From Sphingobium sp. (GTDB lineage: Bacteria > Pseudomonadota > Alphaproteobacteria > Sphingomonadales > Sphingomonadaceae), in NCBI GenBank assembly GCA_017745115.1, contig JAGIAA010000060.1, forward strand, positions 1 to 8,412: a stretch of DNA of 8,412 nucleotides, read 5' to 3'. The notes under the pieces were generated by a model. The model was not told where the DNA came from. It was given only the letters and a program-made list of their open reading frames with translations, and did no database searches. Both the position numbers and the translations under genes were made by a program. Shown here piece after piece: positions 1-6,532 of the stretch; the stretch's first letter is position 1, and every line of letters begins with the position of its first letter.

Positions 1-1446
1 GGCGACGCCGTGAAGACCATGGACAATCGCGGCGCCGACCTGCTCTACACCGGCACCAGCTTTTCCGCGCCGCAGATCTCGGGGGCTGCGGCCCTGCTTG
101 CCCAGGCCTTCCCCAATCTCAGCAGCGCACAGATCGTCCAGCTGCTGCTCAATACGGCCAAGGATGCGGGCACGACCGGCCCCGATGCAATCTACGGCAT
201 GGGCGTGCTCGATGTCGCGGCCGCCTTCCGTCCGCAGGGCACGACCAGCCTTGCCGGTGCGTCAGCATCCCTCAGCGCCAGCGCGCCGACATTGCTTTCG
301 GGCGCCATGGGCGACGCCAACCCCGCGGGGCTCGCGACGGTTATCCTCGACGGCTATCGCCGCCCCTTCCGCATGGACCTCGCGGCGCGGATGGAGCGGC
401 CCGGCCTGCGTAGCCGCCTGACCGCTGCCCTGGCCGGAACGACACGGCAACTGCAAGGCATGGCAGGTCCGATCAGCCTCTCGCTCAATCTTGCGCCGGG
501 ACGCGGCGGATCATGGATGCCAGCCGACGCTGACCCGGCGCGGACGCGCTTTCTCTCCGGCACCGTCGGCACGCGGCTGGCGGGCGGCGCGGTCGTCGCC
601 TTCGGCCTGCGGACAGGATTCAAGGATCTGTCGCCGTCGCTCGACGGACGTGTCCGGCCCGCTTTCCTGGTCGCGGACGACGGAGCGGGGTCGCTCGCGC
701 CGGAGTTGCGCGCCCATTCCAGCATCGGCTGGCGCCAGTCCCTCGCGCCCGGTCTTTCGCTCATCGGCGGCGTCGAACTGGGGAACATCGATGCCTCGGC
801 CAACCGCCCCGGCATGCCGCTCGATCCGGCGGGAAGACGCGCCGCCCGCTACCAGGCGTTCAACACTGCCTTGTCCTTCAAGCGCGGCGCGCTAAACCTG
901 ACGGGCGGTCTCGGTCTGGTGAGCGAGACCGGGAGCGCTCTCGGCGCCCGCTTCGCGCCCGCGCTTGGCGGCCAGTCGGCGCGCACGATGTTCGCATCAT
1001 TCTCCATGAGCGCCCAGGCCGCGCCGCAGCTGACACTCTCCGCATCCCTCCAGCAGGGCTGGACTTATGCAGCGTCCGGCGGGGCGCTGGCCGATGGCGG
1101 TCTCATCAAATCGCGCAGCTGGTCGCTGGACCTGGCGCGCTCGAACCTGTTGGCAAAGAGCGATCTCTTCGGCTTGCGCATTTCCGCGCCGCTGCGGGTC
1201 ACGGCGAGCCGCTTCATGCTCGACCTGCCGCAGAGCTGGGACTGGAAGAGCCAGACCGCATCGACGGCGCTCACCCCGCTCGACCTCGTCCCGCACGGGT
1301 CCGAGCGCGACTATGAGCTCAGCTATGGGCTTGGACTGTCAGGCGGCTGGCTGGGCGCCAATCTCTTCGCGCGGACGCAGGCGGGCAATGTCGCGGCCAT
1401 GCGCGACGATTATGGCGCTGCATTGCGCTGGTCGGCGCGGTGGTAG
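1..1446 (+). CDS. S8 (subtilisin-like) serine protease with C-terminal autotransporter-like domain, 5' truncated
   Basis: The frame is open from base 1, so the gene begins upstream of the window; 481 residues are visible. Residues 18-24 (GTSFSAP) are the serine box of subtilisin-family proteases, with the catalytic Ser at visible residue 20. The helix after it (ISGAAALLAQ) and the GxGVLDVAAAF segment near residues 65-75 close the protease domain. The Asp and His catalytic motifs must lie upstream. After a spacer rich in Ala, Ser and Gly, the remaining roughly 350 residues alternate short hydrophobic/aromatic strands with Gly- and Ser-rich turns and end in Arg-Trp. That fits an outer-membrane beta-barrel of the autotransporter kind, which would place the protease at the cell surface. 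The protease assignment rests on motifs; the barrel is inferred from strand pattern and family architecture. The gene ends with TAG and is followed by a strong hairpin. Confidence 0.88.
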   Translation, partial: GDAVKTMDNRGADLLYTGTSFSAPQISGAAALLAQAFPNLSSAQIVQLLLNTAKDAGTTGPDAIYGMGVLDVAAAFRPQGTTSLAGASASLSASAPTLLSGAMGDANPAGLATVILDGYRRPFRMDLAARMERPGLRSRLTAALAGTTRQLQGMAGPISLSLNLAPGRGGSWMPADADPARTRFLSGTVGTRLAGGAVVAFGLRTGFKDLSPSLDGRVRPAFLVADDGAGSLAPELRAHSSIGWRQSLAPGLSLIGGVELGNIDASANRPGMPLDPAGRRAARYQAFNTALSFKRGALNLTGGLGLVSETGSALGARFAPALGGQSARTMFASFSMSAQAAPQLTLSASLQQGWTYAASGGALADGGLIKSRSWSLDLARSNLLAKSDLFGLRISAPLRVTASRFMLDLPQSWDWKSQTASTALTPLDLVPHGSERDYELSYGLGLSGGWLGANLFARTQAGNVAAMRDDYGAALRWSARW

Positions 1447-1514
1447 GCTAAGTCGGAGGCTTACAAGGCGGACTGTGAGGATAGGACGACATTGCGGACG
1501 TCCCTTACCTCGCC

Positions 1515-1567
1515 CCGTTCGTCCTGAGCTTGTCGAAGGACCCCTTCGACAAGCTCAGGACGAACGG
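1515..1567. repeat. Perfect 25-bp palindromic repeat element
   Basis: The arms at 1515-1539 and 1543-1567 are exact reverse complements of 25 bases, separated by a 3-base loop (ACC). The outer end reads CCGTTCGTCCTGAGC and the inner part TTGTCGAAGG. This looks like a dispersed palindromic repeat that I recall from sphingomonads and other GC-rich proteobacteria; copy number cannot be tested here. It sits 69 bases after the protease stop codon. Its outer eight bases match those of the element inside sufS (4608-4681). Confidence 0.9.
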
Positions 1568-1574
1568 AGTTTTT
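1515..1574 (+). terminator. Possible intrinsic terminator after the protease gene
   Basis: The perfect hairpin at 1515-1567 is followed by AG and then five Ts (1570-1574), the arrangement of an intrinsic terminator for plus-strand transcription. The stem is longer than usual and the T-run is short and offset by two bases, so the role is an inference. It may be a repeat that happens to end transcription. Confidence 0.4.
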
Positions 1575-1713
1575 GGGGAAAGGACAATGCGCAATGTCCG
1601 CTCCCGCCGCATTTTGGTCGTCCCGCTATTGAAGGCCCTAACCGAAAAGCCGCCATTCCGGACACCACGACATTGTGGACTTGACGGGAAAGCCTAATGA
1701 TAAACGCGTGCCA

Positions 1714-1989
1714 ATGAGGTTGCTCTTGCTCGGTTTGTTTGCATTAGCCTGCCTAATAGGCGCTGGCGTGGTGGTCGCGACCGTACGACATCCTGTATAC
1801 CCAACGCCAGGCTGGGGCGTCATGATTGTTGGTAATGCAAGCACATTCGGCCTTCTGCCGGCATTGGCATTGATAAGGCAGGGTTGCCGCCGTGCAGCGG
1901 CATGGCTGCTAGCTGGCGTGATTGCCTTAATGCTCCTGGGTGTCGCCGCAGAGCAAGCGAGCTCGGGTTACGGCTTCTTTGACTGGTGA
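1714..1989 (+). CDS. Small hydrophobic membrane protein of unknown function
   Basis: A 91-residue protein with three predicted membrane helices at about residues 2-22, 35-54 and 61-79, a short loop with HPVYPTPGWG, and a C-terminal tail rich in small and aromatic residues ending GFFDW. I do not recognise the family. ATG 1714 is chosen because the first helix begins immediately; upstream in-frame GTG codons at 1675 and 1708 would add polar residues. No strong ribosome-binding site precedes ATG 1714. The GC content and codon use (TTG, GCA, ATA, TTA) are less GC-biased than in every neighbour, suggesting recent acquisition or weak selection. It converges on the end of the SUF operon with 45 bases between the stop codons. 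The hydrophobic pattern supports a real gene, but expression is uncertain. Confidence 0.6.
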   Translation: MRLLLLGLFALACLIGAGVVVATVRHPVYPTPGWGVMIVGNASTFGLLPALALIRQGCRRAAAWLLAGVIALMLLGVAAEQASSGYGFFDW

Positions 1990-2034
1990 CCGCTTTCCAC
2001 CCCATACGAGACACGCCGCCTATTCATTCACCGC

Positions 2035-2418
2035 CTAGACCGTGAAGCTCTCGCCACAGCCGCAGCTGCCCTTGGCATTGGGATTTTCGAAGACGAAGCC
2101 GGCCGCGAAATCGTCGACCTTCCAGTCCATGACCGAGCCGATCAGGTAGAGCACGCTGGCCGCGTCGATGAAGAAGGTGCCGCCCGGCGTCTCAATGCGC
2201 TCGTCGAACGCGCCGGCCTCGCCTTCGCGCACATAGTCGACCGAATAAGCGAGGCCCGAGCAGCCCCGGCGCGGGGTCGAGAGCTTGACGCCGATCGCGC
2301 CCTCCGGCGCTTTCGCCATGAGTTCGCCCACACGGGCCTGCGCGCCCTCCGTCAGGGTGACGGCGGCGGGACGGACGCGGGCCGGTTTGTCGCCCAATGC
2401 TGAGACCTTCGCGTTCAT
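2035..2418 (-). CDS. sufA: SufA/IscA-type (HesB family) iron-sulfur carrier protein
   Basis: A 127-residue protein, slightly longer than the usual 105-125 because of an N-terminal extension of about 17 residues. The A-type carrier motif is complete: Cys53 in RRGCSGLAY, and Cys119 and Cys121 in GSCGCGESF, giving the family spacing of about 65 residues before Cys-X-Cys. These three cysteines bind iron or a cluster in known family members, which accept Fe-S clusters from the SufBCD scaffold and pass them to target enzymes in the cytoplasm. It is the last gene of the operon. Its ATG directly abuts the TGA of the acetyltransferase gene, with a modest GAAGG upstream. The symbol is inferred from the operon; sequence alone does not separate SufA from IscA or ErpA. 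No clear terminator is visible between its TAG and the convergent gene. Confidence 0.92.
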   Translation of the reverse strand: MNAKVSALGDKPARVRPAAVTLTEGAQARVGELMAKAPEGAIGVKLSTPRRGCSGLAYSVDYVREGEAGAFDERIETPGGTFFIDAASVLYLIGSVMDWKVDDFAAGFVFENPNAKGSCGCGESFTV

Positions 2419-2931
2419 TCAGAGTACCTTCTGCCAGAACAGAGCCTGGCCCATATGGGGATCGAGAACATAATCGCCATAGCCCAAGGAGCGGTAAAGG
2501 CCCTTGGCTCGTTCGTTTCCGCTCAAAACCTCGAGCGTCACCTTCGCCGCGCCCAGAGAACGGGCCTCGGACTCGACGGCGGCAAACAGCGCGCGGCCAA
2601 TGCCGCGGCCTCGGAAATCCGGGTCGACGGCGAGGTCATGGAGATTGACGACGGGCTTCATCGCGAAGGTCGAGAAGCCGGTGAAGCAATTGGCCAGCCC
2701 GACCGCCTGCCCGTCCAGATAGGCGAGCAGCGAGAAAGCATTGGGCGTGGCGGCGAGGCCGGCGAGCAGCCTGCCCTTTTTTGCCGGATCGAGCGGCTCG
2801 CCACCGCCGGCAGGATCGCGCGCATAGCCGTCGAGCAGGCGGAACAATGCGTCGCCCTGCGCCGGATCGGCATAATCGACCCGCTCGACGACGAGACTGG
2901 CCCGAGATCTGCTGGCAGCAGTGGCGTTCAC
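2419..2931 (-). CDS. GNAT family N-acetyltransferase
   Basis: A 170-residue protein with the GNAT fold signature: the strand VNLHDLAVDPDF, then the acetyl-CoA pyrophosphate-binding loop RGRGIGR at residues 107-113, the following helix, the strand AAKVTLEVL, and the typical N-x-x-A-x-x-L-Y-x-x-x-G-Y end motif at about residues 139-151. It should transfer an acetyl group from acetyl-CoA; the substrate cannot be read from the sequence. The GTG start at 2931 overlaps the sufT stop as GTGA, which favours it over more distant starts that would lie inside sufT and encode an Arg-rich, unlikely N-terminus. The stop abuts the sufA start. Its place inside the SUF operon hints at a substrate linked to Fe-S or stress physiology, but that is only inference from position. 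Confidence 0.88.
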   Translation of the reverse strand: MNATAASRSRASLVVERVDYADPAQGDALFRLLDGYARDPAGGGEPLDPAKKGRLLAGLAATPNAFSLLAYLDGQAVGLANCFTGFSTFAMKPVVNLHDLAVDPDFRGRGIGRALFAAVESEARSLGAAKVTLEVLSGNERAKGLYRSLGYGDYVLDPHMGQALFWQKVL

Positions 2932-3407
2932 AGCATCCCCAGCTCGAGCTTGGCCTCGTCGCTCATCTTCTGCGGGTCCCAGGGCGGATCCCAGACGAGA
3001 TTGACCTCGGCATGGCCCACGCCGGGGACGGCGCCGACGCGCATCTCGACCTCGCCGGGCATGGACTCGGCGACCGGGCAATGCGGCGTGGTCAGGGTCA
3101 TGGTGACGGCGGCGTGGCCGTCTTCCGTGACCTCAACAGCGTAGATGAGTCCCAGATCATAGATGTTCACTGGAATTTCAGGATCATAGATCTCCTTCAG
3201 AGCCTCGATGATCGCGTCATAAATTCCCCCGCCGGGCTCGCCTGCCGGAACCGTGCTCGGCTGCTGCTTGAGGAAGCCTTCCAGATAGTCGCGCTTGCGG
3301 GCGACCGGCTCGGGCAGCGCGGTTTCATCGGCGTCGCTCACGCGCGCGCGGGGCGGCGTCTCGACCTGCTCGACCTCTTCGGTGCGGATACGGGGTTCGT
3401 CGTTCAT
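2928..3407 (-). CDS. sufT: SufT, MIP18/DUF59 family iron-sulfur maturation factor
   Basis: A 159-residue protein. Residues 1-58 are polar and probably flexible; residues 60-159 form the MIP18 (DUF59) domain, with IYDPEIPVNIYDLGLIY at about 73-89, the conserved Cys110 in TTPHCPVAE, and a Val-Trp-Asp-Pro-Pro-Trp motif near 138-143. Family members help deliver or mature Fe-S clusters on target proteins, and many bacterial SUF operons contain one. The N-terminal extension relative to a bare DUF59 domain is a common feature of SufT-type proteins. The ATG overlaps the sufS stop as ATGA, with AAGGA about ten bases upstream; the end overlaps the GTG of the acetyltransferase gene. Together these support coupled translation. 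The family call is firm; the exact target proteins are unknown. Confidence 0.93.
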   Translation of the reverse strand: MNDEPRIRTEEVEQVETPPRARVSDADETALPEPVARKRDYLEGFLKQQPSTVPAGEPGGGIYDAIIEALKEIYDPEIPVNIYDLGLIYAVEVTEDGHAAVTMTLTTPHCPVAESMPGEVEMRVGAVPGVGHAEVNLVWDPPWDPQKMSDEAKLELGML

Positions 3408-4702
3408 CCGAAAATCGTCCTTACGCGCTCGAGGCCGCGGATCAGCGCGGCAACGTCGCTCTCGTCATTGTAGATACCGAAACTGGCCCGGGCGGTGGCA
3501 TCCACGCCAAGATGGCGCATCAGCGGCTGGGCGCAATGATGACCGGCCCGGATCGCGACACCGCTCTCGTCCAATATGGTGCCGATGTCGTGCGGATGCA
3601 CGCCCTCCATCGCGAAAGACACGATCCCGCAGGCATCGTCCGGCCCGAGCAGGCGGACCGAATTGACCCCGCGCAGCGCCTCGCGCGCCTGGCGCACCAG
3701 TGCGGCCTCATGGGCTGCGATCGCATCGAGGCCGATGGCGTCGACATAGTCGATCGCCGCAGCCAACCCAATCGTCTCGACGATGGCCGGCGTGCCGGCC
3801 TCGAAACGGGTCGGCGCGGGCGCATAGGTCGTCTTCTCGAAGGTCACGGTGTCGATCATCGAGCCGCCACCCTGCCAGGGCGGCATCGCGGCGAGAATGT
3901 CGCCGCGCGCCCAGAGGACGCCGATGCCGGTCGGGCCGTAAAGCTTGTGGCCGGAGAAGAGATAGAAATCGCAGCCGAGCGCCTGCACGTCGATCTTCAT
4001 GCGCGGCGCGGCCTGGCAGCCATCGACGAGCAGCAATGCGCCGACATCGTGCGCGATCTTCGCGGCGCGGGCGACGTCGAGCGGCGAGCCCAGCACGTTG
4101 GAGACATGGGCGAGCGCCACGATCTTGTGCGCGGGGCGGATCATCGCCTCCATCGCATCGAGATCGATCTTGCCGTCCGGCGTCAGCGGAACCACGTCGA
4201 TCGCGGCGCCGGTGCGCTCGGCGATGAGCTGCCAGGGCACGATGTTGGAATGATGCTCGAGCGTGGAGAGCAGGATGCGGTCGCCGGGCTTGAGGTTCGC
4301 GCCGCCCCAGCTGTTGGCGACGAGATTGATGCCCTCGGTCGCGCCGCGCACGAAGACGATCTCGGCGGTACTCGCGGCATTGAGGAAGCGCGCGACACGG
4401 ACACGGGCCGCCTCGAAAGCCAGCGTCATGTCGGCCGAGCGCGCATAGACGCCGCGATGCACGGTCGCATAATCGGCGCCCATGGCGCGGACGGTCGCGT
4501 CGATGACGGCCTGCGGCTTCTGCGCCGTGGCGGCGGTGTCGAGATAGTGCCAAGGCGCGCCGTCGGCCGTGACGAGGCCCGGGAAGTCGGCCCGAGCATT
4601 ATGCACACCGTTCGTGTCGAGCGAAGTCGAGACACGGGAAGCGCTGTTTTTGGGTGTCTCGACGTCGCTCGACACGAACGGAATGGTGGTGCCTTCGCTC
4701 AT
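3404..4702 (-). CDS. sufS: SufS cysteine desulfurase with repeat-derived N-terminal insertion
   Basis: A pyridoxal-phosphate enzyme of 432 residues that removes sulfur from L-cysteine, forming alanine and a persulfide that feeds Fe-S assembly in the cytoplasm. Visible key residues: EHHSN at 149-153 with the cofactor-stacking His, VDGCQ at 226-230 with the cofactor Asp227, the Schiff-base Lys253 in SGHKLYGPTG, and the persulfide-forming Cys390 in RAGHHCAQP. The RAGHHC motif marks the SufS (group II) type, which usually needs SufE or SufU; neither gene is in this window. The usual length is about 405, and the excess matches residues 8-32, which are encoded by a palindromic repeat. The familiar N-terminus (ARADFPGL) resumes at about residue 36. 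ATG 4702 is chosen because it overlaps the sufD stop (ATGA) and has a GGAGG seven bases upstream. A start at GTG 4606, after the repeat, is possible but lacks a comparable site. Confidence 0.96.
   Translation of the reverse strand: MSEGTTIPFVSSDVETPKNSASRVSTSLDTNGVHNARADFPGLVTADGAPWHYLDTAATAQKPQAVIDATVRAMGADYATVHRGVYARSADMTLAFEAARVRVARFLNAASTAEIVFVRGATEGINLVANSWGGANLKPGDRILLSTLEHHSNIVPWQLIAERTGAAIDVVPLTPDGKIDLDAMEAMIRPAHKIVALAHVSNVLGSPLDVARAAKIAHDVGALLLVDGCQAAPRMKIDVQALGCDFYLFSGHKLYGPTGIGVLWARGDILAAMPPWQGGGSMIDTVTFEKTTYAPAPTRFEAGTPAIVETIGLAAAIDYVDAIGLDAIAAHEAALVRQAREALRGVNSVRLLGPDDACGIVSFAMEGVHPHDIGTILDESGVAIRAGHHCAQPLMRHLGVDATARASFGIYNDESDVAALIRGLERVRTIFG
4608..4681. repeat. Palindromic element inside the sufS coding sequence
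   Basis: The arms at 4608-4635 and 4654-4681 are 28 bases each and match as reverse complements at 27 of 28 positions, around an 18-base loop. The left end reads CCGTTCGTGTCGAGC. The element is read in frame by sufS as residues 8-32, from PFVSSDVET through STSLDTNG, with no stop codon. Its outer end CCGTTCGT and its inner GAGC and GTCGA blocks are shared with the element at 1515-1567, so the two look like variants of one wider family. In mRNA the arms could form a long stem just after the sufS start codon. Confidence 0.93.
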
Positions 4703-5451
4703 CCCATCGCCTCCAGCTTGGCGAGTGCGGCGCCCTCGAAACATGTGCGCTCGGCTTCGTCGGCCATGTCGTCGAACAGACCGGCGATGAACGCCTGCAG
4801 CATCAACGTCCTGGCCCGCGCCGGATCCAGCCCGCGCGAGGCAAGATAGAACAACGCCTGCGCATCGAGTTCGCCGACGCTGGCGCCGTGGGCGCACTTC
4901 ACGTCGTCCGCGAAAATCTCCAGTTCCGGCTTGGCATTGGCGGTCGCGCCGCGATCGAGCAGCATCGCCTTGAAGCTCTGCGAGGCGTCTGTCTTCTGTG
5001 CGTCGCGTGCGACGCGGACCTGGCCGAGATAGCTCGTCGTCGCCTTGTCGGCGGCAATCGCACGGACAGTCTGGCTGCTGGTCGCATTGGGCTCGGCATG
5101 GGTGACGCGCGTCACCAGCTCGATGGTCTGCGTGGCCGAGCCGAGCAAGGCGGCCTTGAGTTCGAAATGCGCGCCTTCATGCAGCGTTACGTCGAGCGTG
5201 ATCCGGCCGAGCATGCCGCCCATGTCGAGCAGGTGCAGACCGAACGACCCGCCCGCGCCGATTTCAACGACGAGATCGCGGATCGCAACGTCGCCGGACG
5301 AAGCATCCTGCAATATGGCCCGGCGCGCGGTTTCTCCGGGTGCAACAACGAACCGATCCGGTTCATCGATCGGCCAGGCGCGCGCCACAGCGTCGAGATC
5401 GCTGTAGCGCCAGGCCTCGTCCTTGCGCGTCGGGAGGGCGAGCGCGCTCAT
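4699..5451 (-). CDS. sufD: SufD, scaffold subunit of the SufBCD complex
   Basis: A 250-residue protein of the SufB/SufD family. It starts with MSALALPTRKDEAWRYSDL, the conserved opening of alphaproteobacterial SufD, and continues with a region of beta-helix character. Near the C-terminus it has the family motif ADDVKCAHGAS (Cys186, His188 at about residues 181-191), then FYLASRGLDP and a helical tail. SufD pairs with SufB and binds SufC; the complex assembles the Fe-S cluster in the cytoplasm. It is much shorter than the E. coli protein (about 420), lacking most of the N-terminal part, which to my knowledge is normal for this bacterial group. ATG 5451 overlaps the stop of the preceding small gene as ATGA, with GGAG about nine bases upstream. 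The stop overlaps the sufS ATG. Confidence 0.94.
   Translation of the reverse strand: MSALALPTRKDEAWRYSDLDAVARAWPIDEPDRFVVAPGETARRAILQDASSGDVAIRDLVVEIGAGGSFGLHLLDMGGMLGRITLDVTLHEGAHFELKAALLGSATQTIELVTRVTHAEPNATSSQTVRAIAADKATTSYLGQVRVARDAQKTDASQSFKAMLLDRGATANAKPELEIFADDVKCAHGASVGELDAQALFYLASRGLDPARARTLMLQAFIAGLFDDMADEAERTCFEGAALAKLEAMG
4710..4714 (-). promoter_or_regulatory. Ribosome-binding site that fixes the sufS start
   Basis: A perfect GGAGG lies seven bases before ATG 4702 and inside the 3' end of sufD. It argues that ribosomes start upstream of the palindromic element and translate through it, rather than starting at GTG 4606. Confidence 0.75.
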
Positions 5452-5789
5452 GACTGGCCGCTCCGGGCCGCGCGGCGGCGGGCGGCGATCTCGTTGATGC
5501 GAAGCTGCGAGCGTTGCTCGACGCATATGCGCAAGTCCTTGCGGGTCTTCGGATTGCTCGTCATGCAGGCCTGCGTGACCTCGCAGGGCACGGCATCGAG
5601 CTCGGCATCGCCGCTCGACCGGCTGACGCGGCAGCGCTCCAGCACGAGATGCCCGTTGCGCGTGGGCGCCTTGATGTCGACCTTGATGAAGCGCATTTTC
5701 CGCGCAATCACCACGATTTCGTCCTCAGCCGGCGGCGCCGGGGCAGCGCCGGCGGCGAGCATCAGGGACAAGGCGAGGATGCCGCTCAC
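5448..5789 (-). CDS. Small secreted four-cysteine protein (protein C) between sufC and sufD
   Basis: A 113-residue protein that I cannot assign to a named family. Residues 1-17 or so look like a signal peptide (ILALSLMLAAGAAPA), followed by DEIVVIARKMRFIKVDI, a segment of a type I have seen in small sphingomonad exported proteins. Four cysteines (53, 69, 75, 89) could form two disulfides in the periplasm, and the C-terminus is Arg-rich. The GTG start at 5789 overlaps the sufC stop as GTGA and has GAGGTG about eight bases upstream; the next in-frame ATG (residue 10) would cut the signal peptide. The stop overlaps the sufD ATG as ATGA. The overlaps at both ends show it is a genuine operon member. 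What an exported protein does between two genes of a cytoplasmic complex is unknown. Confidence 0.82.
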   Translation of the reverse strand: MSGILALSLMLAAGAAPAPPAEDEIVVIARKMRFIKVDIKAPTRNGHLVLERCRVSRSSGDAELDAVPCEVTQACMTSNPKTRKDLRICVEQRSQLRINEIAARRRAARSGQS

Positions 5790-6532
5790 GCCGCGATCAC
5801 CTCGGCATAGCCTTCGCGCTCCAGCGCATGGGCCAGCTCAGGCCCGCCCGATTTCACGATGCGGCCATCGGCGAGAATATGCACGAAATCGGGCTGCACA
5901 TAATCGAGCAGGCGCTGATAGTGGGTGATGAGCAGCACCGCCTTGTCGGGCGCGCGCATGATCGCGTTGATGCCGGCACCCACGACCTTGAGCGCGTCGA
6001 TGTCGAGGCCGCTGTCCGTCTCGTCGAGGATCGCCAGGCGCGGGTTCAGGATACCCATCTGAACCATTTCGGCTCGTTTCTTCTCGCCGCCGGAGAAGCC
6101 GACATTCACCGGCCGCTTGAGCATGTCCATGTCCAGGCCGAGCAGCCCGGCTTTCTCGCGGGCGAGACGCAGGAAATCGGCGGCGCTCAGCGGCTCCTCG
6201 CCGCGCGCCTTGCGCTGGCTGTTCAAGGCTTCGCGCAGGAACTGGACGTTCGACACGCCGGGGATCTCCACCGGATATTGGAAACCGAGGAACAGACCAG
6301 CGGCGGCGCGCTCATGCGGCTCCATGTCGAGCAGCTCGACGCCTTCGAAGTAGACCGATCCGCCGGTCACGTCGTAACCCGGACGGCCGCCCAGCGTATA
6401 CGCCAGCGTCGACTTGCCGGCCCCGTTCGGTCCCATGATCGCGTGGATCTCGCCCGCGTTGAGCGAGAGCGAGAGGCCCTTGAGAATAGGCTTGCCGTCG
6501 ACTTCGGCCTGGAGATTTTCAATTTTGAGCAT
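5786..6532 (-). CDS. sufC: SufC, ATPase of the SufBCD complex
   Basis: A 248-residue ABC-type ATPase, the normal length for SufC. Walker A is GPNGAGKST at 34-42, the Q-loop Gln85 lies in GFQYPVEIPG, the signature FSGGEKKRAEM is at 146-156, Walker B with the catalytic Glu171 is in LAILDETDSGLD, and the switch His204 is in LLITHYQR. The FQYPVEIPGVS and FSGGEKKR motifs are typical of SufC rather than of transport ATPases. SufC is soluble and hydrolyses ATP to drive structural change in SufB-SufD during cluster assembly. ATG 6532 gives the conserved MLKIENL start; longer forms would read into the previous gene. It overlaps the end of that gene by 14 bases, with a weak GGCGGA upstream, so it probably relies on coupling. 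Its stop overlaps the next GTG. Confidence 0.96.
   Translation of the reverse strand: MLKIENLQAEVDGKPILKGLSLSLNAGEIHAIMGPNGAGKSTLAYTLGGRPGYDVTGGSVYFEGVELLDMEPHERAAAGLFLGFQYPVEIPGVSNVQFLREALNSQRKARGEEPLSAADFLRLAREKAGLLGLDMDMLKRPVNVGFSGGEKKRAEMVQMGILNPRLAILDETDSGLDIDALKVVGAGINAIMRAPDKAVLLITHYQRLLDYVQPDFVHILADGRIVKSGGPELAHALEREGYAEVIAA

Noticed and set aside
1486..1680. Near-identical 14-mers ACGACATTGCGGAC (1486-1499) and ACGACATTGTGGAC (1667-1680) flanking the palindrome
   Set aside because: They match 13 of 14 bases but are too far from the palindrome ends to be target duplications, and no element fills the interval. Chance or minor decay is likelier.
1990..2034. Possible bidirectional terminator between the convergent small membrane gene and sufA
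   Set aside because: No inverted repeat or T-run can be found in these 45 bases, so no terminator is called.
3512..4849. Long plus-strand open frame of 445 codons opposite sufS
   Set aside because: It is the antisense shadow of sufS and sufD, caused by high GC. The product is rich in Arg, His and Asp without a recognisable domain, and the minus strand encodes conserved enzymes.
4654..5928. Plus-strand open frame of 424 codons opposite sufD and its neighbours
   Set aside because: It is an antisense shadow crossing several real gene boundaries, with no ribosome site and a composition typical of reversed GC-rich genes.
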